DNA of 64,000 bases from Ascidiaceihabitans sp. (GCA_028825475.1 JAPKAB010000004.1:1-64000), one strand, 5' to 3'. Positions 18,805-28,567 are shown, numbered from the stretch's first letter. Numbers and translations: made by a program. The notes: generated from the letters alone by a model not told the origin.

Positions 18805-19707
18805 CTACATAGAAGTAACACGCCGCCTAATGCACATTGCAAGCGCGTCAGCAGCAGGGGTTAGCGGATGCCCGGCCCTTGTCATCAATGCAATTTTCAA
18901 AGGTTCAATTTCCTCTCGGATCGGCACACGCGCAATCTGCCAGGTTTTTTGAACCTCTCTCATCAAAAGCGAAGGAAACGTACAAACCGCACCAGTGCTT
19001 TCTACCAAGGACAATGCACCAAAATAGGATTCTGAGGTTGTGAGTGCCTCTGGTGGCGTCATTCCATGATCAAGAAACGGTTGTTTGAAAATATCACCCG
19101 GTCCTGTCTGAGCTCCGATCATGATCCACTGCGCTTGTGTCAATTCAGCCAAAGACTTTGCCTGCAGCAGTGGCGATCCTGCTGCAGTCACCACATCAAT
19201 TGGAGTTTCCAACAGATGTTCAACTGCAATTTCACGGCTTAGGTTTGTTGGCGGCACTGGCCCAATCAATATATCTGTACGCCCCTCCCGCAGAGGCTTG
19301 AGTGCACCAGGAAATAACCCACTGGTCAGGCGAACCTCAATTTTGGGGTGTGTTTTGCGAAACAGCGTTAGCGCACGCGGCATTATGCGCATCGCCGCCA
19401 ATGGCGAAAGACAGACATTTACAGCACCGACCTGTTCACCACGCAACTGTGCAACCTCTTCATCAAGGCGGGCAATCTCGGAAGTTATTGTGCGCGCCCT
19501 AACCAACACTCGCTCACCAACATCCGTCAGTTCAACCCCTCTGGATGTGCGTAGAAACAGTGATACCCCTAACTCACTTTCCGCTTGTCGCAAGGATTGC
19601 GTCAACGCAGGTTGAGATTTGTTAAGGTACTTTGCTGCAGCACGTAAGCTACCGTGGTCAGCAATAGCGACTAAAATTTGAATATGTTGAGGCTTCATGG
19701 TGATCAC
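18805..19707 (-). CDS. LysR family transcriptional regulator
   Basis: 300 aa, typical LTTR length. An N-terminal winged helix (residues about 4-64: ILVAIADHGSLRAAAKYLN and SQPALTQSLRQAE) is followed by a two-lobe periplasmic-binding-like effector domain. A second ATG three codons in is an equally good start. It is divergent from the SDR-P450 operon across an 85-bp gap and upstream of the aldehyde dehydrogenase, the classical position for a regulator of both. Confidence 0.9.
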   Translation of the reverse strand: MITMKPQHIQILVAIADHGSLRAAAKYLNKSQPALTQSLRQAESELGVSLFLRTSRGVELTDVGERVLVRARTITSEIARLDEEVAQLRGEQVGAVNVCLSPLAAMRIMPRALTLFRKTHPKIEVRLTSGLFPGALKPLREGRTDILIGPVPPTNLSREIAVEHLLETPIDVVTAAGSPLLQAKSLAELTQAQWIMIGAQTGPGDIFKQPFLDHGMTPPEALTTSESYFGALSLVESTGAVCTFPSLLMREVQKTWQIARVPIREEIEPLKIALMTRAGHPLTPAADALAMCIRRRVTSM

Positions 19708-19792
19708 AAAGACTTATAGGCAGCGTATTTTCAAGGCCTTTATTAATCGCTAGCCACAACCTATTCTAAGTATATCTAGGGGAGAGTGACAA

Positions 19793-20599
19793 ATGACATC
19801 ATCGACCTACGCCGTGACCGGTGTTGCAAGCGGAATTGGCGCGGAATTAGCCCGCCTTCTGAAAGCACAAAATCACCGCGTCGTCGGATTTGATATCCAA
19901 GAGACCCATGACAATGTGGACCAGTTTATCATGTTGGACCTCAATGACGTCTCGAGTATCGCCCTGGCCGCAGCATCCATTGACGAACCCCTTAATGGAT
20001 TGTGCAACAACGCAGGCCTGCCACCTCGCGCTGGATTGGAAGAGGCCATCTTGCAGGTGAATTTTCTTGGTACCCGCGCATTCACCCATGCGATGACACC
20101 GCACTTTCGGACAGGCGCATCTATCGTGAATATGGCCAGCCGTGCGGGCCACGGATGGCGCGACGGGGCTGATCAAGTAAAGCGGCTGTCTGCCATCACT
20201 GGCAAGCACCAGCTGGCAGAATTCATTGCATCTGAAGGGATCGACGCCACCCGTTGTTACAACTTAACCAAAGAAGCCATGATCCTTTGGACCGTCGCGG
20301 AAACCGAGGCGATGGTAAGGCGTGGCGTACGGATAAATTCCCTAAGCCCCGGTGGTATTTCCACAGGCATCCTGGGTGATTTCCAAAAAGCATTTGGCGC
20401 GCAAATGGCAAAGAACGTGGCACGTGCAGGTCGCCCGGGCGCGCCAACCGAAATTGCTGAGATCGCTGCGTTCTTACTTTCACCTGCCTCAAACTGGATC
20501 AAGGGCGCAGACATCGCTATCGATGGTGGCATGGGCGCGTTCAACCAATCAGACGCGATGGATCTTTCATGCCTAAGCTTAGGATATGAAGCGCAATGA
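19793..20599 (+). CDS. Short-chain dehydrogenase/reductase (coniferyl-alcohol-dehydrogenase-like)
   Basis: 268 aa. The TGxxxGIG nucleotide motif is at residues 9-16, NNAG at 72-75, the catalytic pair Y156-x3-K160 in YNLTKEA, and the family end motif IDGGMG near 243. The size and layout, with a long insert before the YxxxK motif, resemble CalA-type coniferyl-alcohol dehydrogenases, so an alcohol or carbinol substrate is likely. Its stop overlaps the P450 start by 4 nt (ATGA), so the two are made together. A damaged paralogue is at 32697-33467 beside a second P450. Confidence 0.85.
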   Translation: MTSSTYAVTGVASGIGAELARLLKAQNHRVVGFDIQETHDNVDQFIMLDLNDVSSIALAAASIDEPLNGLCNNAGLPPRAGLEEAILQVNFLGTRAFTHAMTPHFRTGASIVNMASRAGHGWRDGADQVKRLSAITGKHQLAEFIASEGIDATRCYNLTKEAMILWTVAETEAMVRRGVRINSLSPGGISTGILGDFQKAFGAQMAKNVARAGRPGAPTEIAEIAAFLLSPASNWIKGADIAIDGGMGAFNQSDAMDLSCLSLGYEAQ

Positions 20600-22755
20600 A
20601 CATTCCAACGCTAGACATCGATTTCTATTCCGATGAGGTCATAAAAGACCCCTACCCTATTTATGCAAAAATGCGTGACCTTGGTCCAGTTGTCTACTTG
20701 CCTCAACATGACCTTTACGCCCTACCGCGTTACGCCGAGGTCAGTGAAGTACTGCGCCAACCATTGAGATTTGTTAGCTCCCGTGGTGTTTCGCCCATTC
20801 AAAAGGTGAATGACATTTTAGTTGGTTCGACGCTTAACTCCGATCCACCTGAACATGATCGCACGCGTGCTGTGACGTCTGAACCGTTGTTGCCGGGCGC
20901 GTTGAAAGACATCGAACCGATGTTGGAAAAGGCTGCCAATGGCCTGGTTGACACCCTGTGTACGCGCGGTGAATTCGACGCGATTACTGATTTTGCACAA
21001 TACTTACCTGTCACCATAGTTGCAGAACTCGTTGGCCTGCCCGTCGACAGTGCCCAGATGCTCAAATGGGCCTCAGCCACGTTCAACCTGTTCGGAACTG
21101 AAAACGACAGAACCGAGCAAGCTTTCAAAGACCTCGTGAACCTAAGAGACTTTTTGCAAGAGTATGGCCGCCCTGAAAAATTGAAAGAAGGTGGTTGGGC
21201 CAAACGCATTTTTGATGTTGGCGCAGATCGTGGTATTTCATATGAAACCTGTGCACAATTGATGCGCGACTATATCAATCCGTCTCTTGATACGACCATC
21301 TCGACAACGGGTCAGATCATAAAATTCTTTGCCGATCACCCTGACCAATGGGACCTGATCCGCAATGACATTAGCTTGATACCGAATGCAGTTGAAGAAG
21401 CCGTTCGTATGGCAACGCCAATCCGTGCATTTACCCGCTATGCCATTGAGGACAGTGATATTGCGGGGCATTTAATTCCCGCAGGCAAACGTGTGATTGT
21501 CATGTACGCGTCTGCTAATCGTGACCACCGCAAGTTTCCCGACCCTGACCGTTTCGATGTCACTCGCGATGTGCACGATCACCTAGGGTTTGGCCAAGGT
21601 GTTCATATGTGCATGGGCATGCATTTGGCGCGTCGCGAAATCATTTTGCTGATCGAAGCATTGCGTCGCCGTGTTGTGAATTTTGAACTTTTGGGCACGC
21701 CTACCATAGCAATGAACAACACCATTCGTGCTTTTGCCAGCATGCCTGTAAAAGTACATTTAGCTGCTGAGGTTCTTGTCGACACTCCCACCGCTACTGC
21801 CGATGACAATCCTTGGCTGGAAGTTATCGTCGCCAAACGCACTGAGGTTGCTACAGATGTTATCAGCCTAGAGCTGACATCAGCAGATGGCACTCAGTTG
21901 CCTGCATACAGCGCTGGCGCACACGTCGATCTGTACATTAAATCCGGCTTGATTAGGCAATACTCACTAACTGGCGACCCTTCAGATCGTACAAAATTCC
22001 GCTTAGGCATACTGCTTGATCCAAAATCACGCGGTGGTTCGACAAAGGTCCATGCGGATTTCAAACAAGGTCAGCGGATCAAAGTTGGCCGACCACGCAA
22101 TAATTTCCCACTGGGTCCAGACGCCGCTCATACAGTATTGTTCGCTGGCGGCATTGGTATCACGCCAATGCTAAACATGGCCTATTCGCTCGAGGCTGTC
22201 GGTGCGTCTTGGGAATTACACTATTGTGGCCGCACGGTTGATCGTCTGGCCTTTACAAAAGAGCTGGAACGCTTTGGAAACAAAGTGCACGTCCACATCG
22301 ACGCTGGGCCAAAAGATCAACACCTTGATATCAATGCAGTGCTTGGGCTGACCGCCCCAGACCGTCATCTATATGTCTGCGGGCCAAATGGATTTATGGA
22401 TTTTGTCGTTAGCTCAGCAAAACAAAATGACTGGAACGCCCAATGTGTAAACATTGAGCGATTTGGGGCAGAGGTTAACACTGATGGTGCACCCTTTACT
22501 GTTGTTGCGCAAAAATCTGGTAAATCATTTGATGTTCAACCTGGTGAAACAATTGCCCAGAAACTGGAAGAAAACGGTATTCATGTACAGGTTTCTTGCC
22601 AATCTGGCGTATGCGGCACCTGTTTAACACCTGTCGTAAACGGTATGGCAGATCACCGTGACTTAGTTCAGACGGACCTGGAAAAGGCCTCCAATGCGCA
22701 GATTACCGTCTGTTGTTCCCGATCAAAAACCAAAACGCTTACTCTAGACATCTAA
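20596..22755 (+). CDS. Self-sufficient cytochrome P450 fused to phthalate-dioxygenase-type reductase
   Basis: 719 aa. Residues 1-395 are a P450: K-helix EEAVR, heme loop LGFGQGVHMCMG with ligand C339, and an I-helix reading NPSLDTT where AGxDTT is usual. Residues about 405-719 are a PDR-type reductase: flavin motif RQYSL, NAD-binding GGIGITPML and VCGPNGFM, and a C-terminal plant-type 2Fe-2S domain with C668, C673, C676 and C706. It can therefore take electrons from NAD(P)H without separate partners, as in CYP116B enzymes, but it is shorter and the P450 sequence looks divergent. Likely cytosolic hydroxylation or O-dealkylation; substrate unknown. Coupled to the SDR gene by ATGA. Confidence 0.9.
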   Translation: MNIPTLDIDFYSDEVIKDPYPIYAKMRDLGPVVYLPQHDLYALPRYAEVSEVLRQPLRFVSSRGVSPIQKVNDILVGSTLNSDPPEHDRTRAVTSEPLLPGALKDIEPMLEKAANGLVDTLCTRGEFDAITDFAQYLPVTIVAELVGLPVDSAQMLKWASATFNLFGTENDRTEQAFKDLVNLRDFLQEYGRPEKLKEGGWAKRIFDVGADRGISYETCAQLMRDYINPSLDTTISTTGQIIKFFADHPDQWDLIRNDISLIPNAVEEAVRMATPIRAFTRYAIEDSDIAGHLIPAGKRVIVMYASANRDHRKFPDPDRFDVTRDVHDHLGFGQGVHMCMGMHLARREIILLIEALRRRVVNFELLGTPTIAMNNTIRAFASMPVKVHLAAEVLVDTPTATADDNPWLEVIVAKRTEVATDVISLELTSADGTQLPAYSAGAHVDLYIKSGLIRQYSLTGDPSDRTKFRLGILLDPKSRGGSTKVHADFKQGQRIKVGRPRNNFPLGPDAAHTVLFAGGIGITPMLNMAYSLEAVGASWELHYCGRTVDRLAFTKELERFGNKVHVHIDAGPKDQHLDINAVLGLTAPDRHLYVCGPNGFMDFVVSSAKQNDWNAQCVNIERFGAEVNTDGAPFTVVAQKSGKSFDVQPGETIAQKLEENGIHVQVSCQSGVCGTCLTPVVNGMADHRDLVQTDLEKASNAQITVCCSRSKTKTLTLDI

Positions 22756-22833
22756 TTCACAGTTACCAGAACGGTTGAGAACTTGGTCCAAAACTCGCCC
22801 TCATTGGTGGGCCACTTTAACCTGTCTTTGCCT

Positions 22834-24396
22834 TTAGGCTAAACGATCTGCTTGTGGACTCTCGTCCATTTGGGAAATCAGATGGTGTGCAAGGCGGTTG
22901 GTAAGGTGCGCGCGCGTGTCTTGATGATCTGCGCTATCCCACAGATTGTTCGTTTCTGATGAGTCGCGCTTCAAATCATAAAGCTCACCCCATTCCTGAT
23001 CACGATAGATTGTCAGTCTCCACTCAGCTGTAACCAACGACCGCACCCGTGCGGGTTCTCCAAATCCCAAGCGTTTGCCGCCATCGTTATATTCAATCAA
23101 AGCTTCATTACGTGGTCCCTGCTGTGCTTTGGTCGCAGGTAAAAAACTATGACCTTGATTGCCGTTGAAAGGCTCAAGCCCTGCACGCTCAAGTATTGTC
23201 GCAGCGAGATCAACGGTAGAGCAAAGCGCATCAGAGCGCGTCTCTGTCCGTCCAATCGGATCGGACCAAATAAACGGCACGCGGGTGATACTGCGAAACG
23301 GCAGTGCGCCCTTTAGCAACATATTATAATCGCCAAGGTAATCACCATGATCGGCATTGTAGCAGATGACGGTATTTTCCAATTGCCCCGATGCTTCGAG
23401 CGCTAAAAGAATGTCACCCACTGCATCATCAATGAATGCCATCATGCCCGCGGTCAGTGCCATAGCCTCTTTGATCTGCTGATCGTCCAGCATCATCGCT
23501 GTTTGCGGTGTCGTTTGCCCGCCATCCCCTTTCCAATTTTTATGGAGCCATTGCATTGGCGGTGTTGGATTTTTATGGGCGTCGTAAGGCAGTGAAACCT
23601 CGAAATCTTCTGGGTCGTACATATCCCAATATTTACCGGGCGGATTGAAGGGGTGATGAGGGTCAGGAAAGCTAACGAAAGCAAAGAACGGATCATCTTC
23701 TTCAGCGCGCGAGGTCAAATAGTCGATCGCACGGTCACGGATATAGGCCGTTGGATATAGGTTTTCTGGCACCGGTGTGCGATACGATTGAGGGCATGTA
23801 TACGCGTGCTCAAGTTCATTTACAGGGTCGTGCAGTGCTTTCCAATCGGGTGCGTTCGCCTTGAACCATTGACCGTAATGACCACCACAGCGATCGCCAT
23901 GGGATGTGACCATATCTACATGCTGATAGCCATAATAGGGTGATTTGATATCATAGCGCCCCTCGCCCTGATAGTTCGCAGGTTCTTCTTCATAGTCTTT
24001 AACACGCTCTACTTGCCAAGCCTCAGGCATACCCGCAATCTCTTCAGCCGATTTCCCCATAGGGGCCATAGCGGTAAAAGGTTGCAAATGGCTCTTACCG
24101 ATCGCTGCCGTATGATAGCCAGCATCCGCCAAAATATTCACAAAAGTATTCGCGTTTTCTGGCAATGCACAACCATTGTATCGAAGCCCATGCAGGCTAG
24201 GATACCGTCCCGTTAAAAGTGAAGCACGATTTGGCATGCAAACAGGAGAGGCCACGTGGAAATTCTCAAATAATGTGCCCCGCGCTGCGATGGAGTCGAT
24301 ATTTGGTGTTTTCAACACAGGATGGCCATAACAACCCAACCAATCAGCCCGTTGCTGATCGGTAATAATGAACAGGAAATTTGGGCGTTTTGTCAT
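22834..24396 (-). CDS. Type I (formylglycine) sulfatase
   Basis: 520 aa, cytosolic (no signal peptide). The formylglycine motif is C53-M-P-N-R in PVCMPNRASLLTGRYP; metal ligands are in ITDQQRADW (D13-Q14) and NADHGDYLGD (about residue 350). It belongs to the alkaline-phosphatase-superfamily sulfatases that hydrolyse alkyl or aryl sulfate esters after Cys-to-formylglycine conversion. It is convergent with the P450 fusion and 38 bp downstream of the TRAP permease on the same strand, suggesting an operon of receptor, permease and sulfatase. The FGE encoded at 30035 could mature it. Confidence 0.9.
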   Translation of the reverse strand: MTKRPNFLFIITDQQRADWLGCYGHPVLKTPNIDSIAARGTLFENFHVASPVCMPNRASLLTGRYPSLHGLRYNGCALPENANTFVNILADAGYHTAAIGKSHLQPFTAMAPMGKSAEEIAGMPEAWQVERVKDYEEEPANYQGEGRYDIKSPYYGYQHVDMVTSHGDRCGGHYGQWFKANAPDWKALHDPVNELEHAYTCPQSYRTPVPENLYPTAYIRDRAIDYLTSRAEEDDPFFAFVSFPDPHHPFNPPGKYWDMYDPEDFEVSLPYDAHKNPTPPMQWLHKNWKGDGGQTTPQTAMMLDDQQIKEAMALTAGMMAFIDDAVGDILLALEASGQLENTVICYNADHGDYLGDYNMLLKGALPFRSITRVPFIWSDPIGRTETRSDALCSTVDLAATILERAGLEPFNGNQGHSFLPATKAQQGPRNEALIEYNDGGKRLGFGEPARVRSLVTAEWRLTIYRDQEWGELYDLKRDSSETNNLWDSADHQDTRAHLTNRLAHHLISQMDESPQADRLA

Positions 24397-24434
24397 GGGT
24401 CTAAGTCACCTTTTCATCATGGGGTTGTCGTTGA

Positions 24435-26777
24435 TTAAGATGCTATCATTTCCTGTCGACGCGCGCCCATGTGGTGCCATCCCAACAGTATGGCAACAAA
24501 AACCAATGCTCCAAATTGGACCATTTCTGGCCGCATAAGAACCGCGACGGCAGCCGCTAAACGTACCAGGATCCATGGGAAAGTTAAGCGCGCCGCATCG
24601 AACCCAGCAAGCGCACTTGCCACCAAATACAGCGCCAAAATCAACCGTGCGATCAACCACAACAACGCCCCCAAAGAGACACCGTTTTCATAACCAGCCA
24701 ATGGTGCACCTGTAGGGCTTGCTGGATCAATCAGTGCTTGGTCGATCAACAAAATCTCTGGATAAAACGCAAAGACGAATGGGATCGCGAACATGACGAT
24801 GCCTGATCTCATAGCACTGAACCCGGTCATCATCGGATCAGCTTTGGTAATAGTTGATGCTGCGAACGCGGCCATCGCGACAGGTGGCGTTATTGCGGAT
24901 GCAATCGCGAAGTAAAAGATGAACATGTGCGCTGTGAATGTCGCGATGCCAAGTCCGATCAACAAAGGCCCCATTAGCAAGGCTACGTTCAGATATGCTG
25001 GGACCGCAGGCATGCCCATTCCAAGAAGAATGGCAAGAACCATGGTGATCGCCAAAGCAACGAACTGCACCATGACAGACCCACCATCGCCAAGATTAAA
25101 CGACATAAGCAGCCGCAAAACGTCGATTGCCACAAACTTGGAAAGGCCTGTGAAATTCAAGCAAACGTCAATCACAGTCACCGCAAGCAACATCAAATAC
25201 AATGTCGAGATGGTAATTCCTGCTTCAGCGAGGGCATCAAGCAGCATCCGTGGTTTGGCCCGAAATGCTTTATCCAAGAACAGTAATACCAACACGAGTG
25301 CAGCTGCCCACCATCCCGTGGCCCCTGCATCGCCAGCTGCATCTTGAAATAGCTGCAAAATCCAAGGCAATGATGTGGCTACGCAACGGTCACCATTCAT
25401 TACTATTTCTGCGCCCATCATCCAACCTATTGGGCCACAACCCACGGCATCCTTAGGGGTAAGCAGCAAGAAAAGGATAAGTAGGATAGGAAAGAAGATT
25501 TGGCATAGATGTAGGTAATCTTCTTTACTCATATGCATATCTTCGGTCAGCTCGCCTACTGCCGTAATTCCCTGCTTACGCGATTGGAAACTGGCGCTCA
25601 GAAACAGACAAACAAAGTAAGCAATGGCCGGAAGGGTCGCCGCTATAATGATGTCGCGGTATGGAACGGCTGTCATCGCCGCAAGAATAAACGCGGCGAC
25701 CCCCATAACGGGCGGCATGATTGAACCACCGGATGATGCCGCAGCTTCCATTCCGCCAGCAAAAACCTTGGAAAACCCGCGTTTGACCATCATCGGGATT
25801 GTCAAAACACCAGTCGACAAGACGTTAACAACCGGTCCGCCTGTAATTGTACCAAACATAGCAGAGCTAACAATTGCAGCATGGGCAGGGCCACCGCGCA
25901 GTCCACGTGTCCAGCGAAAGGCCAGCTTGATCAAGGTTTGACCACCCGCTGATTTCCCGAATAACGCGCCAAGAATAATATATGGGAAGACCATGTTCAT
26001 GATCACATTCATGAAACGGCCCAACATGCCTGAGGCGGTGTTGACCAAAGCATCATGTACGTTTGGAATGCCGTCTAAGAACGTGCGTGGTTCACCACCC
26101 ATCTTGGTCACAAGATATTTATTAACATCGTCTGGTCCGTAGAAATACCAAACTAATACTGTGCCGATAGTATAAAGGGCCACAGCAAGCGACACCGCAA
26201 CCAGCGGCAACCCCCATACTTTAATATTGTAGGCTAAGAAGGTCAGGATCGAGAGACCCATAATCGCAACCAACCAAACGCCAGTTGTCGAGACACATTT
26301 AGGATCGTCAACTGTGTCAGGTGCCGGCAACCCCATTAGATCGGCGAATTCGATCTCAGCTTGCAATGTTTGCGCCATAATCCGCGCCCGGTCTCCATTA
26401 AGAGCGTCGATAAGACATACGCTGTCGATTTCAATCAGATAAGTGATAGAGATTGCTGCCGCAGCAACCACCAACGCAATATCCATAAACGCACCAAACC
26501 AAACACGTGATGTGCCACGCCATTCACGCCACATCGAATTTTTAAGCGCTACAATCAACATCATTACGAAAAATACTAATGGATAGAAAAATTCTGTTGA
26601 AAACTTTCGGGTCTGGAGGTTTTCAATTCCAGTAAGGCCTGTCCATAACTGCTCCCAACCTGGAATAACCGGCATGCTGTTGATAATGCCCATGGCAACA
26701 AAAATAAGTGCAACAATATAAACCGTGCGATTGGGAAAAAGCTGTTTCGCGGCGGCTTCGTGTGTTGTGTCAGACAT
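24435..26777 (-). CDS. TRAP transporter fused permease (TAXI type, 4TM/12TM)
   Basis: 780 aa, inner-membrane. Many hydrophobic segments, with the DctM-like core visible as MFGTITGGPVVNVLSTG and the AAASSGGSIMPPVMGVAAF and GMGMPAVPAYL re-entrant motifs. The fused small (DctQ-like) and large subunits are the rule for TAXI TRAP systems. It imports an organic acid using the sodium or proton gradient together with the receptor at 26853. About 75 bp separates it from the receptor gene, with an intrinsic terminator between. The substrate is unknown; linkage to sulfatases suggests an organosulfate. Confidence 0.9.
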   Translation of the reverse strand: MSDTTHEAAAKQLFPNRTVYIVALIFVAMGIINSMPVIPGWEQLWTGLTGIENLQTRKFSTEFFYPLVFFVMMLIVALKNSMWREWRGTSRVWFGAFMDIALVVAAAAISITYLIEIDSVCLIDALNGDRARIMAQTLQAEIEFADLMGLPAPDTVDDPKCVSTTGVWLVAIMGLSILTFLAYNIKVWGLPLVAVSLAVALYTIGTVLVWYFYGPDDVNKYLVTKMGGEPRTFLDGIPNVHDALVNTASGMLGRFMNVIMNMVFPYIILGALFGKSAGGQTLIKLAFRWTRGLRGGPAHAAIVSSAMFGTITGGPVVNVLSTGVLTIPMMVKRGFSKVFAGGMEAAASSGGSIMPPVMGVAAFILAAMTAVPYRDIIIAATLPAIAYFVCLFLSASFQSRKQGITAVGELTEDMHMSKEDYLHLCQIFFPILLILFLLLTPKDAVGCGPIGWMMGAEIVMNGDRCVATSLPWILQLFQDAAGDAGATGWWAAALVLVLLFLDKAFRAKPRMLLDALAEAGITISTLYLMLLAVTVIDVCLNFTGLSKFVAIDVLRLLMSFNLGDGGSVMVQFVALAITMVLAILLGMGMPAVPAYLNVALLMGPLLIGLGIATFTAHMFIFYFAIASAITPPVAMAAFAASTITKADPMMTGFSAMRSGIVMFAIPFVFAFYPEILLIDQALIDPASPTGAPLAGYENGVSLGALLWLIARLILALYLVASALAGFDAARLTFPWILVRLAAAVAVLMRPEMVQFGALVFVAILLGWHHMGARRQEMIAS

Positions 26778-26803
26778 GAGATTTCCAGAATATTACAAGG
26801 CAG

Positions 26804-26832
26804 AAAAAGCGCCGCCCGATTAGGCGACGCTT
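26804..26832 (-). terminator. Intercistronic terminator/attenuator, receptor to permease
   Basis: Inverted repeat GGCGACGCTT (26823-26832) and AAGCGCCGCC (26807-26816), with one G-U pair and a CGATTA loop, followed in the minus direction by a T-run. It should lower read-through from the TAXI receptor into the permease, matching the usual excess of binding protein. Confidence 0.75.
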
Positions 26833-26852
26833 ATTTTCAGTATTGAATTGAT

Positions 26853-27899
26853 TTATTGCGCGACTGCGCAATCATCGAGTTCAAAACCAGCTTCACGCCA
26901 TGCCGCAGCTGCTGCTGGGTGATACTGGATAGGGTTTGCACCACACATGCCTTGCATCGGGAAATCATATCCAACGGTTTTCCCGTAAGGTGCTTTCGCC
27001 ATCAAGTCTTCAAGCGATGCAATATAGGTAGAAACCAACTCAGTGACCAACGCATCATCCATGCTCTTGTTCACGACGTTACCACCGATTGTTGCAAATG
27101 CGCGGAAGGTGTCGTCTTCGGAAACGAATGTGAACCCGTCACCCATGATCGCTTCAAGACTAGCAACGTCAGAGGTCCAAGGCGCGCTACCCGGTGCCTT
27201 CATATACTTTTGCATCGCATCACTCTCATATGCTTTGCTTGGCATTGACCAGATCGTCATGGCACCAGCAGCGCTTGGTATTGTCAGACGCGAACTTGGG
27301 AACAATTCAGGAAGAACAACAGCATCAGGCTCGCCACTTGAGATAAGCGTGGCACCCTGTCCCCAGTTTGTTTGCATACCCTGGTAACCAGAACCATCCT
27401 CAAGACCTGCTACGATTTGAATCATAGCACGGCCGTTTGTCAACGCACCGCCACGAGGTGGACCATTGTAAATGGTGCGACCTTCAAGGTCATCCCAGCC
27501 GCCAATGCCCTTGGAATCATATGCGAAAAGAAAAAATACACCCAATGTAAACGGGTTGATCACACGCAAGTTCGACGCAAGCTCTGCGCCCGCTTCCGCA
27601 CCAAGTGAGCCATAAGGGCCAACGCCTCTACTCATCAAAAATGGGAGGATGAATGGCGTACCGGCAATGTCAGTCTTACCTTCAGCTACGTTCTGAATAG
27701 AGTTGGTCAGTGTCTGACCTTCAGCAAGCTGGATGTTGGCGATACCATTTGTGCCAGCAATCTCTGTCATGTGCGCTAGTGAAAGATGCGTTGCACCACC
27801 TGCACTTGCGGTCTCGGCCGTCAGATTGGTCTGAGCAAAAGCACTCGTCGTAGTCATCACGGCAGCAGCAGTTACCGCCAGTAGGTTCATCTTTTTCAT
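26853..27899 (-). CDS. TAXI family TRAP solute receptor
   Basis: 348 aa. Signal peptide at residues 1-22 (MKKMNLLAVTAAAVMTTTSAFAQ), then a periplasmic TAXI-type binding fold. TAXI receptors capture glutamate-like or other organic acids for the fused permease. It is the first gene of the leftward unit and has CTCTCCC, the complement of a Shine-Dalgarno, just upstream of the start. It is divergent from the TetR-sulfatase-FGE operon; the shared 233-bp gap holds a perfect palindrome that may control both. Confidence 0.9.
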   Translation of the reverse strand: MKKMNLLAVTAAAVMTTTSAFAQTNLTAETASAGGATHLSLAHMTEIAGTNGIANIQLAEGQTLTNSIQNVAEGKTDIAGTPFILPFLMSRGVGPYGSLGAEAGAELASNLRVINPFTLGVFFLFAYDSKGIGGWDDLEGRTIYNGPPRGGALTNGRAMIQIVAGLEDGSGYQGMQTNWGQGATLISSGEPDAVVLPELFPSSRLTIPSAAGAMTIWSMPSKAYESDAMQKYMKAPGSAPWTSDVASLEAIMGDGFTFVSEDDTFRAFATIGGNVVNKSMDDALVTELVSTYIASLEDLMAKAPYGKTVGYDFPMQGMCGANPIQYHPAAAAAWREAGFELDDCAVAQ

Positions 27900-28083
27900 T
27901 TTTCTCTCCCTAGTTTTTATTATTAACTACTTAACATGAGTATTAATTTTTACCTAACCATTTTGACGTTCGATGAAGCGACAACGCCAAGCTGCTTCAT
28001 GTCTAAGCATTTCACTCACGCTACGAATGAGAACAACTTTGTGTCAATTATGAAAACTGAATAGCAATTCATTTCTTTTGATA

Positions 28084-28099
28084 CTCAGTTGAAACTGAG
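28084..28099. promoter_or_regulatory. Candidate TetR operator palindrome
   Basis: A perfect dyad CTCAGTT-GA-AACTGAG lies 34 bp before the TetR gene, in the gap divergent from the TAXI receptor. Its place and symmetry fit a TetR dimer site controlling both the transporter and the sulfatase-FGE operon. A weaker dyad TGAAT-AGCA-ATTCA lies about 20 bp to the left. Confidence 0.55.
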
Positions 28100-28132
28100 A
28101 ATTGATTGGCTCCAAAGTGAGGCTAGTTTCCG

Positions 28133-28567
28133 ATGGAGACATCTGAACAGATACTGCAATCCGATATCCTGGGTATGTTTGAGGCACGACAAAGCCGAAG
28201 CATCAAGAACCGTGATGGTTTCTTGAAAGCCGGCGTTGAGGCCCTCAACGCAGCACCCATCGACGGAATCAAAATCTCAGATCTGGCGAAGGTCAGCGGC
28301 AATTCAATTGGAAACTTTTACACACGACTTCAAGACAAGATTGTATTCTTGTGCGCGTTGCGGTCCAACGCCGTGGACGCGATTGACCGCAAAATTTGCG
28401 CAGACTTTACACCAGAACGATTGCAGGCCCTTCCACCCCAAGAGGCGCTGGACGCCTTTGGCAATATCTATCATATCTTCAAATTAGACGATGGAACTGT
28501 CTTGTCTGGCCACAAAGAGGCTTTGCGCGCTTACATGGCGCTGTCACCTATCAAAAGGAAATCCTGA
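28133..28567 (+). CDS. Short TetR-like transcriptional regulator
   Basis: 144 aa. The N-terminal helix-turn-helix is TetR-like (residues about 22-65: FLKAGVEALNAAPIDGIKISDLAKVSG with NFYTRLQDK as the family's YxxFxxK-type element). TetR proteins are usually about 190-220 aa; this one ends after a short C-terminal part (ALRAYMALSPIKRKS), so the ligand domain is truncated or the gene was shortened when joined to the sulfatase. Its stop overlaps the sulfatase ATG (TGATG), so it is translationally coupled. It may still bind DNA at the palindrome upstream; ligand response is doubtful. Confidence 0.7.
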   Translation: METSEQILQSDILGMFEARQSRSIKNRDGFLKAGVEALNAAPIDGIKISDLAKVSGNSIGNFYTRLQDKIVFLCALRSNAVDAIDRKICADFTPERLQALPPQEALDAFGNIYHIFKLDDGTVLSGHKEALRAYMALSPIKRKS

